64,000 bases of DNA from Azospirillum picis (GCF_017876115.1 NZ_JAGINO010000025.1:43202-107201), one strand, 5' to 3'. Shown: positions 7,173 through 15,605, numbered from the stretch's first letter. A program made the numbers and translations. Notes: generated by a model from the letters alone, not told the origin.

Positions 7173-7871
7173 TCAGATGTCCTCCTCTTCGTCGTCCTCG
7201 TAGGCTTCCATGGAGTCGTTGATGTCCATGGTGTCGATCACGACCTTCGTGCCGGCGGCCATCATCTGGAACAGGTCGCGGGGGAAACCGTATAGGGACT
7301 TGGACATGATGGTGTTCTTCATGTCGCGGCTGCTATCGTTCAAGCTGAAGACTTTTCCGTCTGAGTTGATGCCAATCTGGAACCGGCACCGGTACTTTTC
7401 CTGATAGGACTTCGCGTCGAGGTGGACCCAATGAAACCCGTGGGAATTCTCAATGATCACGGTGCAGTTCCCGGACACTTCGATCCGATCCTCACGCACC
7501 CACTTCTTGAAGTCGGTCACCAGCTTGGTGATGCTGATTTCCTTTGGCGCATTCGCAAGCAGGGCGTCCATGTGCTTGGACAACTGCTCGCGGAGTTGCT
7601 CGTCCACGATGTTCTCCAGCTTGGCCTTGATGATGGCCAGCACAGCGGCGTTGTAGCCGGGCAGGCCCAGACCACCGGCGTCAATCTGCAGGGTGGAGGC
7701 GACCACCTCCTTCAACTGCTTGCCGAACGGGCTGTACTCACTCGTCGCATCGCGGATCACGGACTCCAGCGTCTTCCGGATGTTGGTTTCGATGGCGTTC
7801 TGGATGGTGTCGCCTTCCGCGATCTTGGCGACGGCGTCGGTGGCGAGCTTGGTCAGGTCGATGGTGGTCAT
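7173..7871 (-). CDS. hypothetical phage protein with acidic tail (232 aa)
   Basis: I do not recognise a domain. The N-terminal ~110 residues are helical with alternating hydrophobics. Residues 125-200 look beta-rich (IEVSGNCTVIIENSHGFHWVHL, FQIGINSDGKVFSL). The C-terminus is strongly acidic (EAYEDDEEEDI), as in phage proteins that mimic DNA or contact SSB-like partners. The start has an AGGAG box about 10 bases upstream. It lies between the helicase and the coiled-coil protein, so a DNA-metabolism role is a contextual guess only. Confidence 0.65.
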   Translation of the reverse strand: MTTIDLTKLATDAVAKIAEGDTIQNAIETNIRKTLESVIRDATSEYSPFGKQLKEVVASTLQIDAGGLGLPGYNAAVLAIIKAKLENIVDEQLREQLSKHMDALLANAPKEISITKLVTDFKKWVREDRIEVSGNCTVIIENSHGFHWVHLDAKSYQEKYRCRFQIGINSDGKVFSLNDSSRDMKNTIMSKSLYGFPRDLFQMMAAGTKVVIDTMDINDSMEAYEDDEEEDI

Positions 7872-7891
7872 GGGGGATGGTCTCCTGGCGC

Positions 7892-9322
7892 TCAGCGCGC
7901 CGCGGTGTGGGTGGGCGCGGAGCCGGCCAGCCAGGACGGCAGGGCGGGCGCGATGGTGGGGGCGTAGTTGAGCTTGACGCCGCGGCGCTCGCCGACGCGG
8001 GACATGGCGGCCGCCATCTCGCGCTTCATGGCGATGTGGTCGGCTTCCTTGCGGGCGATCGCCGCGGCGGCGTGGGACTCGGTATCAGCCTCCGCCGTGT
8101 GGACGTGGACCGGGCGCTTCTGGCCGAACCGCCAGAAACGGCGGATCGCTTGGTAATAGTCCTCGTAGCTGTAGGACCGGCCGACGAAGGCTGTGCGGGC
8201 GCAGTGCTGCCAGTTGAGGCCGTAGCCGGCGATCGACGGCTTAGTGACGAGGCGGAGGACCTGTCCCCGACCGAACTGGAGAAGGCGCTCCTTCTTCATG
8301 TCGGGGTGCATAGTGCCGCGCACCGCCACCGCGTCGGGGATGAGGGCGGTGAGGGCCTCCTCCTCGTAATCGGTATCGCACCAGATCACCCACGGCTCGT
8401 CTGGTTCGCCCATGACGACGTCGGCGATCAGCCGGGCTCGCGCATCGACCGTGTGGCGCTTCTCCCGGTGCAGCTCGGTCGCCGAGGTGCCCGGCATGCG
8501 CAGGAGCTGAAGCTGGCCCTCTCGGTCCTCGCCGGCCCCCTTGGTCAGGTCGGCGCGGACGGTGTGGTTGAAGGTCAGCAGCTCCGGCATTTCGAAGCCG
8601 GCATCGCTGTATCCCAGGTCCGACGGCTTGGAGATGCAACGCGCCCAGGTGCCAACCCAGGACCAGTAATCCTCCACCGCGAAGCGCTTGAGCCGGTACC
8701 GGCCCATATGCTTCTGGTCGTTGATGAACCAGCGGGTCAGCATCTCCACCGAGTCCATCACCCCCAGGAACTGCGCGTGCTGCCCCAGCTCGGTGTGGTC
8801 GTTCGGGGCGGGCGTGGCGGAGAAGCAGGTCCGGAAGGGGATCGCCGATCCGAAGGCCATCAGCTTGCGCGTGGTGACGCCGCTGAAGCTCTTGAGGATC
8901 GACGATTCGTCCAGGATCAGGGCGCCGAAAACCTCGGGCTGGAAGTGGTGGAGGCGCTCGTAGTTGGTGATGTTGATGCCTGGCCGGACATCGTCCTGGG
9001 ATCGGACTTCGCGGACGTCGTCCAGCCCCATGTCCCGCGCCTCGGCGACATGCTGGGGGCCGACGGCCAATGGGGCGAACAGCAGCACGGGCTTGCCGGT
9101 GTGCTCGGCCAGGACGCGCCCGTATTCCAGCTCGATCCGCGTCTTGCCCAGCCCGGTATCCAGGAAGCCGGCGCCGCAGCCGGCCTGCAGGAGGAATTCG
9201 GTCACGTCGCGCTGATAGCCAAACAGACTGGAGGACAGGGCCGGAACGCTTTCCAGGCCCCGCATGGGGGCGGAGACCAGCTTTCGGGCCAGGACGTCGG
9301 CGTATGAGGGGGTGTGGGTCAT
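7892..9322 (-). CDS. SF2 helicase / SNF2-like DNA translocase (476 aa)
   Basis: The protein is a superfamily 2 ATPase with both RecA-like lobes. FGYQ (34-37) is the Q-like motif, FLDTGLGKT (53-61) is Walker A, LILDES (135-140) is a degenerate DExx box, and FSATP (167-171) is motif III. The C-terminal lobe has VIWCDTDYE, VTKPSIAGYGLNWQHC and motif VI (QAIRRFWRFGQKRPVHV). Phage proteins of this type are often called DEAD/DEAH helicases and may remodel replication or recombination intermediates. ATG 9322 gives a family-like N-terminus. An alternative GTG at 9340 overlaps the PAPS-reductase frame stop as GTGA. Confidence 0.88.
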   Translation of the reverse strand: MTHTPSYADVLARKLVSAPMRGLESVPALSSSLFGYQRDVTEFLLQAGCGAGFLDTGLGKTRIELEYGRVLAEHTGKPVLLFAPLAVGPQHVAEARDMGLDDVREVRSQDDVRPGINITNYERLHHFQPEVFGALILDESSILKSFSGVTTRKLMAFGSAIPFRTCFSATPAPNDHTELGQHAQFLGVMDSVEMLTRWFINDQKHMGRYRLKRFAVEDYWSWVGTWARCISKPSDLGYSDAGFEMPELLTFNHTVRADLTKGAGEDREGQLQLLRMPGTSATELHREKRHTVDARARLIADVVMGEPDEPWVIWCDTDYEEEALTALIPDAVAVRGTMHPDMKKERLLQFGRGQVLRLVTKPSIAGYGLNWQHCARTAFVGRSYSYEDYYQAIRRFWRFGQKRPVHVHTAEADTESHAAAAIARKEADHIAMKREMAAAMSRVGERRGVKLNYAPTIAPALPSWLAGSAPTHTAAR

Positions 9323-9336
9323 GATGCCGCCCTCAC

Positions 9337-10428
9337 TCACAGAGGCCGTAGGAGGAGCTGCAGACCGCGCCCTCCGTGTCCGCGGCCAGCGCCATCAGGT
9401 CGTAGACACGCCCCCCCGCGGGTGGTGCGGGACCAAGCGACCATGGAGTCGATGTTGCTATGGCGATAAGCGTGCTCGGCATCGCCGCCTTCGCCATCGG
9501 CGTGGTGGAGAAGCGTCGAGAAGCCCCGCTTGCAGGCCATGCCCACCAGCCGCTCCCATTCGCGAATGCGCTCGATATGCTCCGGCCAGCGCCGGGCGGC
9601 ATTGACGATCTCGTCCTTGCCGGCGTTGATGCAGAGCATGCAGCCGACGCGGTCGCAGCCCTGGGAATAGAGGGGGTTCAGGTCGACGCCGTGTGAGCGG
9701 ACGAAGTCCACCACCTCCCGTGCGGTCCAGGTGACGATGGGCCGGACGATCTCCCACCCCTCGGGGGTCATCTCTCGTTCAGCCGCGTTCCGGCGGGCGT
9801 GGCTTTCGTCCCGGCGGACACCCTGCCAACTCTCCAACCGGCGGCCCTGGCTGGCGAGATCGATCATGTAGCGGTCCAGCGGGAACCGCTTCAGCATCTG
9901 GGTGCAGAATTGCGCCTTGCGACTGGGGAAGCGGCCTTTCCACAGGCACAGATCGAGGAACGCGATGCCGGTGGGATGAAGCACGCTCAGGGCGCGAGCC
10001 ACCACCTCAGCAGCTTCGTCGGCCGACATGGGGCGGACAGCCGGGGACCAGACCCATCCACCGATCACGGCGCCGAGATAGGGGTTACCTGGGGTCGGCG
10101 GCTCGGCCTCCTCTTCGACGGAGCCAAGGCGCACCCACTTCCCGGGCTTCCCGTTGACCAGCTTCGCCGGCCACTTCTCAGCCACATAGACCCGCTTCCG
10201 GGCAATGTCGGCGCTGAAGTCGGCCTTCACGACGTCGATCTGGATGTTCAGCCGGCGCGGGAGATAGTCGGACAGGTGGGCGATGGTCAGCTCGTGCTCA
10301 TGGCCGGTATCGGCGGTCACGAAGCGGCAGCGGTCGTGCCCATACTCGTCGATTGCCTTCAAGGCCGTAGCGAGGCTGTCCTTGCCGCCGGACATCGAGA
10401 CGACGGCGATGGGGGCGGTGGTGTTCAT
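9337..10428 (-). CDS. PAPS-reductase/ATP-pyrophosphatase family protein, C-terminus frameshifted
   Basis: The ATP-pyrophosphatase P-loop SGGKDS lies at residues 13-18. RFVTADTGHEHELT, CTQMLKRFPLD, GVRRDES and the paired-cysteine segment GCDRVGCMLC follow, as in phage proteins labelled phosphoadenosine phosphosulfate reductase. They resemble DndC but have no proven reaction; sulfur transfer to nucleic acid or sulfate metabolism are candidates. After TTRGG the current frame turns into low-complexity Arg/Gly and stops at 9337. Dropping one C from the seven-C run at 9411-9417 restores RVYDLMALA ... CSSSYGLCE with a stop at 9333, which is the family's usual ending. This may be a mutation, a recoding site or a sequence error. 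Confidence 0.85.
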   Translation of the reverse strand: MNTTAPIAVVSMSGGKDSLATALKAIDEYGHDRCRFVTADTGHEHELTIAHLSDYLPRRLNIQIDVVKADFSADIARKRVYVAEKWPAKLVNGKPGKWVRLGSVEEEAEPPTPGNPYLGAVIGGWVWSPAVRPMSADEAAEVVARALSVLHPTGIAFLDLCLWKGRFPSRKAQFCTQMLKRFPLDRYMIDLASQGRRLESWQGVRRDESHARRNAAEREMTPEGWEIVRPIVTWTAREVVDFVRSHGVDLNPLYSQGCDRVGCMLCINAGKDEIVNAARRWPEHIERIREWERLVGMACKRGFSTLLHHADGEGGDAEHAYRHSNIDSMVAWSRTTRGGACLRPDGAGRGHGGRGLQLLLRPL

Positions 10429-10697
10429 GACTTGGCAGCCTCCTTCCGACGGGCGGCCTCACGCTTCTGGGCGGCGCGCACTTCGGCTCCGCGACGAGCT
10501 GCGGCGCGGCGCTTCTTCGAGAGCGCTGCGGCGTTGCGCTCGGCGCTGTCTCGCAGGTCCTGGGCGGTGACCGGCTTGACCGTAGCCTCACCGGCGGCCA
10601 GCGCTTGGGCGACGAGGGCGGAGAGGTCCTGGGCGCCGTGGTGCTGCCGGGCCTCCTTGTCGCTGCGGAGGGGATTGGGGTGGGTGTAGCGGGTCAT
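10425..10697 (-). CDS. small basic hypothetical phage protein (90 aa)
   Basis: The protein starts MTRYTHPNPLRSDKEARQHH and ends in a very basic Ala/Arg/Lys helix (KKRRAAARRGAEVRAAQKRE). No family is recognised, but the composition suggests nucleic-acid binding. The ATG at 10697 overlaps the methyltransferase stop as ATGA, and its stop overlaps the PAPS-reductase ATG in the same way. A longer frame further upstream lies antisense-like inside the methyltransferase gene and was not used. Confidence 0.65.
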   Translation of the reverse strand: MTRYTHPNPLRSDKEARQHHGAQDLSALVAQALAAGEATVKPVTAQDLRDSAERNAAALSKKRRAAARRGAEVRAAQKREAARRKEAAKS

Positions 10698-12775
10698 TCG
10701 AGCACCTGCGACGAGGTGTCGACGGCCAGCGCAATTGTGATCGGCTGAACCCAGACTGGGTCGCAGCTCATGACGAAGCTCTCTCCGGACCAGGCAAGCA
10801 GCAGCGTCCGGGCGATCACGCCCATCATCGCCGTGGCGGCATCGGGCGGAACCATGTTGCCGATGTGCTCGCGCCACAGGCTGTCGGAACTGCCGGCCAG
10901 CTCGAGGGCTGGCTGATCGAAGTCCACCAGGGACTGTAGGGCCGCCAATTCGAGCGTCGTGAAAGGGCGATGCCACGTCCCATCCATGGCGCGGATCACG
11001 GCGACGAGTTGCTGGTTTGCGGCAGGAAGCTCCTCCGCCTCGTCACCCATGGCCGGCCGGGGATCGGCGACCGACCAGCACCCGTTGTTGTTTTTCGGGT
11101 GACCGATCACGGCGCCGCTGGTTTCGCCCCAACCCAGCACACCGAAGTGACCGCCGGTGACGTAGCTCTCACGGCCGTCGCGGAATGCATCCGGGCGGGG
11201 GTCGGCAACGGACAGGGCGCCACTTCCCACTCGGTCGGAGCCGGTCACCACCGGGGATGAGTCATCCCAGCCGCAGACCTTCATCTTGTTCCGGTGCGAG
11301 TTCGGGCCGAACCCGGTGCGCGGGTCCGCCAGCGCGAAAGCGCCCTGGCCTGTGGTGGAGGCGCCGATCACCGTGCCGGCCGCCTCGCCGTAGCTGGTGA
11401 CCCGGTACTTGCTCGCGTGGGAGCCGGCCGGTGCGCGCGGATCGGCCACGGCCATGCCGCCAGAGGTCGGGCCTTGCCCGGCCGTGACCGTCGGGGCAGG
11501 TTCCCGGAGGTCCACCACCCGATAGACGTTGTTGAATCGGGGCTTCTCACCATAGCGAGGATCAGCGACCGAGAACCCACCTTGACCGGGTGCCTTCACG
11601 TTGATGACGGAGCCGGTCGACTCGCCCCAGCGACGGACGCCATACTGCTGGTAGTCGGCGTGACCTTCCCGCATGCGGGGATCAGCGACGGAGAAGGAGC
11701 CGGTCATCGGGCGGGCATTGCCGGTGACGGTGCCCGAGGCCTCATCCCAGGCGTTTACGCCGAGGATGCCGTTGTGGCGGGCGCCGAACTCGCGCGGGTC
11801 CGCCACGCTGAATCGGCCGGTGGTCGCCTCTGCAGATCCAGTGATGGTACCGGCCGGCACCTCCCAGGGGAGCACACCCAAAACGCCGTCCTGCCAGCGA
11901 CCTTCCGGGATGATCCCGTAATCGGTCAGCACGCCGTCAGCGACATTCAGCCGATTGAGGCTGCGCCAGTCCGATCCAGCTTCGACAAAGGCCAGCCGGA
12001 CCCAGGTCTTCCACTGGAGGCGCGGGACGCGATGCATCGGTCCGCCCAGCGGATCGCCCGGGAGCGGCAGCCGTTCCAGTACCTCGCCGACGGAAAGCAG
12101 CTTCCGCTTGGGCGGCTCGTAGAGGAAGGGCGGCACCTTTGCCATGTGCCGCGCGACCAGGAGGAAACGCTTGCGGCTCTGTGCCAGCCCGCCGATCTCC
12201 CCACAGTCGTGGGCGGTCTCGGCGACGGCATAGCCATAGTGCCGGAGCATGCCGCCGATGCGATCAAGCAGCCGGCGGGAGCGCGTCGCAATCCTGGGGA
12301 CATTTTCGAAAAGCAGGATTTCGGGCGGATCGTCCGCCCAAGCCTCCATGGTCAGGAAGACTGCGCGGAGGGCCAGCTCATTGAGTGCGATGTACTTCGG
12401 CGCCTCGCTGGTCTTCGTGCTGATGAGGCCTGAGTTGCCCTTGCAGGGCGTCGACATGAAGACGACATGCGGGCGCTCGCCGCCGGCAGCCCGGCGGAAG
12501 TCCTCGCCGGTCGCCTCGCGCCAGCCGGACGGCGGCTCGTGGCCATGGAAGGCGGCGTACTGCTGACGATCGAACAGGTCGAGCAGCGTGCCCTTGGCGC
12601 CCGCCACCTTCTCCAAGCTGGCCAAGGCGGTCGGATCGACATCGACGCCGCCGATGAACCTGGGGGCGGCCACCATGTTGCCGACGCGGGCTGAGCCGCG
12701 ATTGAACCCCTTCACGCCGCCGCCGATGCCACAGCAAACATGGAAGTGCCGGATCTCGCGAACATCCATCGCCAT
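10694..12775 (-). CDS. DNA cytosine-C5 methyltransferase with seven tandem repeats in the recognition region
   Basis: Classical C5-methyltransferase motifs appear in order: motif I FHVCCGIGG (11-19), motif IV STPCKGNSG with catalytic C111 (PCK instead of PCQ), motif VI LLFENVPRI (154-162), motif VIII QSRKRFLLVA (199-208) and motif X HIGNMVPPDAA (637-647). Residues 298-573, where a target-recognition domain is expected, are seven ~40-residue repeats. Each has a Trp-rich strand, a (G/P).(V/I)(T/I)G turn and the block VADPR (324, 363, 403, 443, 483, 523, 569). At 693 aa it is much longer than usual. It starts 2 bases after the clamp gene. Likely roles are protection from host restriction or self-marking. 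Confidence 0.92.
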   Translation of the reverse strand: MAMDVREIRHFHVCCGIGGGVKGFNRGSARVGNMVAAPRFIGGVDVDPTALASLEKVAGAKGTLLDLFDRQQYAAFHGHEPPSGWREATGEDFRRAAGGERPHVVFMSTPCKGNSGLISTKTSEAPKYIALNELALRAVFLTMEAWADDPPEILLFENVPRIATRSRRLLDRIGGMLRHYGYAVAETAHDCGEIGGLAQSRKRFLLVARHMAKVPPFLYEPPKRKLLSVGEVLERLPLPGDPLGGPMHRVPRLQWKTWVRLAFVEAGSDWRSLNRLNVADGVLTDYGIIPEGRWQDGVLGVLPWEVPAGTITGSAEATTGRFSVADPREFGARHNGILGVNAWDEASGTVTGNARPMTGSFSVADPRMREGHADYQQYGVRRWGESTGSVINVKAPGQGGFSVADPRYGEKPRFNNVYRVVDLREPAPTVTAGQGPTSGGMAVADPRAPAGSHASKYRVTSYGEAAGTVIGASTTGQGAFALADPRTGFGPNSHRNKMKVCGWDDSSPVVTGSDRVGSGALSVADPRPDAFRDGRESYVTGGHFGVLGWGETSGAVIGHPKNNNGCWSVADPRPAMGDEAEELPAANQQLVAVIRAMDGTWHRPFTTLELAALQSLVDFDQPALELAGSSDSLWREHIGNMVPPDAATAMMGVIARTLLLAWSGESFVMSCDPVWVQPITIALAVDTSSQVLE
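11057..11884 (-). repeat. seven-unit coding repeat inside the C5 methyltransferase
   Basis: Seven diverged units of about 120 bases each encode the repeating element that ends in SVADPR, or close variants (AVADPR, ALADPR). Start-to-start spacing of the VADPR blocks is 39, 40, 40, 40, 40 and 46 residues. The third position is poorly conserved at DNA level, so this is an old, protein-level repeat rather than a recent duplication. Confidence 0.9.
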
Positions 12776-12777
12776 GA

Positions 12778-14637
12778 TCAGGCCCCCGTCCGGGCGGTCA
12801 GGCGATACGGCATCACCACGACCAGGTGCTCGGCCACGGCGACGTCCTCCTCCTGCTCGGCCCGCCAGAAGGTCGGCGTGGCGGGGTCGCCCAGCTCGCA
12901 GGACAGCCGGGTGGCGTTGAGGGCCTCGATCGCCGGCACGAACAGCCCGGAGGCGAATCCGATGTCCAGGGAGCCGCCTCCGTAGCCGGTGGGCGCTTCG
13001 ATGATGTCGGTGGCGTCGGTGGCGGTGCGTTCGGCCGTCTCCACCCGGACGCCCTCGGCGGTGATCGACAGCGCGAGCGCGCGGTTCTTGTCACCGGCCA
13101 TGGCCCGGACGCGGCGGACCGTCGCCAGGAAGTCGGCGCGGGTGACGGTCATCCGCTGTTTCGTCTGGCCGAGCGCGAAGTCGATGGTCCGCTCGTAGCC
13201 GATGAAGGGGGCGGCCGAGAGCGTGGTCCCAAAGCGGTAAGGGAACAGGTCGAGGTCGACGCGCCGCGAGCCGACGGTGAGGCGCGCCTCGGTTTCGTCG
13301 CCGACGGCGTCCAGCAGCCGGCGCAGGGCGGCGACTGAGACGTTGGGGATCAGGATGCCGGGAGGACCTTCAGTGCCGGAGAATGTCGCCGCGAACTCGG
13401 GGGCACCGGAGGCGACAATCAGGTCAGTCCGGGACATCACATTGGTGGTGCAGGCCACCACCCGCAGGCCTTCGGGCCGGGCGTGCAGGAACATGCCCAT
13501 GAGGTTGGGCTTGGTCTCGTCCGAGCACATGGCCCACGACACGCGGTCGATGGCCTGCTTGAGGGCGGAGACCTGCACCACCAGCTCGGCGCCAGCGGGC
13601 TGGGCGAAGGCCGGGAAGTCCTCGGCCAGGTAGGTGGGCAGATGGAAGCGGGTCTTCCCGCACAGGATCCGCAGGCGGCAGCCCTCGGCCTTGGCGTCGA
13701 CCGCCTCCAGGGAGAGCTGCGCGCCGTCGGGCATGGCGTCCACCGCGGTCGCCAGGGCCGATCCGGGGACGGCCAGCCGGCCGGGCTGTGCGCCGAGGCC
13801 GATCGGCAGCTTGACCTGCACGTCCATGGCGAGGTCCGTGGCGGAGATGGTCAGGGCCGTGTCGGAGACGTCGAGGAGGACGCACTCCAAGATGGGCATG
13901 GTGGTCTTCTTGCCGACCATGGCGACGGCACGCTTCAAGGCCGAGAGGAGCGGCCCCTTGTCGACGGTGAATTGCATGGGGGTATTGCCCTTGGGCTGGG
14001 AGGCGGCGGCCGGTTCGGGCGCGCTCGCGGGCTGCGCCGCGGCGGGCGCCTCGATCGGGCGGAGCGGAGCGACGTTGGTGGGAGTGGGTTCAGGCTCGGG
14101 GGGGACCTGCTTCACAGCCTCAGCGATGGCGGCGGCATCGGTAGCGGCTGTCGGCGAGGCGTCCGCCCCGTCGGCATCGTCATCCTCGTCATCGCCGAGG
14201 AACGCGAAGTCGGGATTGTTCTCTGCCAGCTCACCCAGATAGTCGAACGTCCCGAACATCGGCTGGTCCGGGAACTCCCTGGCGCTCTTGTCGTAGACAG
14301 CGCGCGCCACGCGGTTCGCCGCGGAGTGCGGGTCGAAGTGGTTGGCGAGCAGGGCCTCGGCCTCGGTGCCTTCGCCCCGCTCCCGCAGTTCCGCCACTTG
14401 GTCCATCAGCGTCTGATAGCCGTCGGGATCCACGTCACGAGCACCCCACAGAGGGTCGATCTTGTCTCGGACGAGCCGGCCGAATGCGCCGTGGGGGAGG
14501 TCCTGGGGCCGGGCGCTGACCTCCACCTTTGCCCCACCCTTGACGAGCGTGAGTTTGGTGGCTGTGACCAAGCCTGCAGAGCCGGTCAGCTTGGCATAGA
14601 GCGGGGCGTCCCTGACGCAGGTTGCGGGGATGCGCAT
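12778..14637 (-). CDS. DNA polymerase III beta-clamp (DnaN) fused to an unrecognised N-terminal region (619 aa)
   Basis: Residues 221-619 form a complete sliding clamp. It begins MQFTVDKGPLLSAL, has TTMPILECVLLD, the fold-typical ISATDLAMDVQV, LPTYLAEDFPAF, FLHARPEGLRVVACTTN, and ends VVVMPYRLT, so three clamp domains of normal length are present. In front lie ~150 residues of unknown fold (APLYAKLTGSAGL, FDPHSAANRVARAVYDKS, FGTFDYLGELAENNPDF), then an acidic patch (DDEDDDADGADA) and an Ala/Pro linker. ATG 14637 has GGGAG upstream. Internal ATG 13977 could start a free clamp but lacks a clear ribosome site. Clamp genes in phages are uncommon, and the fusion is unusual. Confidence 0.85.
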   Translation of the reverse strand: MRIPATCVRDAPLYAKLTGSAGLVTATKLTLVKGGAKVEVSARPQDLPHGAFGRLVRDKIDPLWGARDVDPDGYQTLMDQVAELRERGEGTEAEALLANHFDPHSAANRVARAVYDKSAREFPDQPMFGTFDYLGELAENNPDFAFLGDDEDDDADGADASPTAATDAAAIAEAVKQVPPEPEPTPTNVAPLRPIEAPAAAQPASAPEPAAASQPKGNTPMQFTVDKGPLLSALKRAVAMVGKKTTMPILECVLLDVSDTALTISATDLAMDVQVKLPIGLGAQPGRLAVPGSALATAVDAMPDGAQLSLEAVDAKAEGCRLRILCGKTRFHLPTYLAEDFPAFAQPAGAELVVQVSALKQAIDRVSWAMCSDETKPNLMGMFLHARPEGLRVVACTTNVMSRTDLIVASGAPEFAATFSGTEGPPGILIPNVSVAALRRLLDAVGDETEARLTVGSRRVDLDLFPYRFGTTLSAAPFIGYERTIDFALGQTKQRMTVTRADFLATVRRVRAMAGDKNRALALSITAEGVRVETAERTATDATDIIEAPTGYGGGSLDIGFASGLFVPAIEALNATRLSCELGDPATPTFWRAEQEEDVAVAEHLVVVMPYRLTARTGA

Positions 14638-14640
14638 GCC

Positions 14641-15066
14641 TCATGCTCCCGGTGCGGGACGGCGGTCGACCGGCGTGCCGATGTCGTCCAGGCGGACGCG
14701 GTGCCCGATCTCCAGCAGGCCGCGGGCCTTCAGCGCGTCGTACGCCGGCAGGTCGTGGACGACGGCCACGTAGGGGAGCGACACCGGGAGGGCGCCCTTG
14801 CCGGATCGGGCAGCCATGGCGGCAGCATTGGCGTCCGGGTGGCTTTCGGCCGTCGGTGGCAGCGGCATCAGCGGGCCGACAGGACGATAGACGCCCGTCT
14901 CGGGATCAGCTTCCTTGACTTGGTACCGCACCACCTCGGGATAGCTGGTCCGGCCATCGGCGTGGAGGCAGGCCCGGAGGCGGTTGCGGGCAGCCTCGGC
15001 CGGGGAGATGGTGGCGACCGCGGCGGCGACGCGCGCCGCAGCCCGTCGGAGGAGATCGGCCGCCAT
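14641..15066 (-). CDS. hypothetical phage protein (141 aa)
   Basis: I do not recognise a family. The first 30 residues are an Ala/Arg amphipathic helix (LLRRAAARVAAAVATISPAEA). The middle has HADGRTSYPEVVRYQVKEADPETG. The C-terminal third (VSLPYVAVVHDLPAYDALKARGLL, HRVRLDDIGTPV) looks like alpha/beta. ATG at 15066 overlaps the MazG-like stop as ATGA; a longer upstream frame lies out of frame over the MazG gene and was rejected. It is coupled between the pyrophosphatase and the clamp gene. Confidence 0.65.
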   Translation of the reverse strand: MAADLLRRAAARVAAAVATISPAEAARNRLRACLHADGRTSYPEVVRYQVKEADPETGVYRPVGPLMPLPPTAESHPDANAAAMAARSGKGALPVSLPYVAVVHDLPAYDALKARGLLEIGHRVRLDDIGTPVDRRPAPGA

Positions 15067-15605
15067 CAGATCGCACCCTGGTGATAGCCGTGGCCGGTGC
15101 CGTCCAGGGTCCACTTGCGACCACGGTTGATCGCCATCTTGGCGTCGATTGCCAGCTTGAGATCGTGGCCGTAGCAGCCGACCAGCTCCTGCAGGGCGCC
15201 GATGACGGCGCGCAGGGCGGACAGAGCCATGGACTGGCTGCGACCCGCGTCGCCGGAGGAGATCATCTCCACCTCGTGGGCCAGCAGCCCGAGCTGGGTG
15301 ACGGTGTAGGTCACCAGGCGCACCGGGCGGCTGATCCGCGGCGGGCGGGCGCCGAACAACCAGTCGGCCGTCCCGAGCAAGACGCCGATATCGGCGAGGA
15401 TCAGGGCGACGTCGGCCGCCTCGATGACGATCTTCTCCGGCGCAGCGTCGGAGGTGATGGCGCGGAAAAGTTCGCCCAACTCTTCGGTGGCGCGGGCCAT
15501 TTGCCTGATCGGCGTCGAGCGGCCGAAGGTCGAGAGTTTCCATTCCATGATGGAAGCCTGGGTCTCCTTCCGGAGGCCGGACGGACTGGTGGCGAGGGCG
15601 TTCAT
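15066..15605 (-). CDS. MazG-like / DUF550 nucleotide pyrophosphohydrolase (179 aa)
   Basis: The all-alpha NTP pyrophosphatase signature is present: EELGEL (E41, E42, E45) and, after a linker, IEAADVAL (E62, D65), the four acidic Mg2+-binding residues of MazG-type enzymes. The start of the domain (EWKLSTFG) and the ending AINRGRKWTLDGTG ... GYHQG match phage DUF550 proteins, some of which hydrolyse dATP/dGTP. Residues 95-160 form an extra helical part. The enzyme probably tunes dNTP pools during phage replication. ATG 15605 overlaps the upstream stop (ATGA); M20 is an alternative start. Confidence 0.8.
   Translation of the reverse strand: MNALATSPSGLRKETQASIMEWKLSTFGRSTPIRQMARATEELGELFRAITSDAAPEKIVIEAADVALILADIGVLLGTADWLFGARPPRISRPVRLVTYTVTQLGLLAHEVEMISSGDAGRSQSMALSALRAVIGALQELVGCYGHDLKLAIDAKMAINRGRKWTLDGTGHGYHQGAI

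Noticed and set aside
9337..10428. DndC phosphorothioation protein
   Set aside because: It shares the ATP-pyrophosphatase loop but no DndB, DndD or DndE neighbours exist in view, so it was kept as PAPS-reductase-family only.
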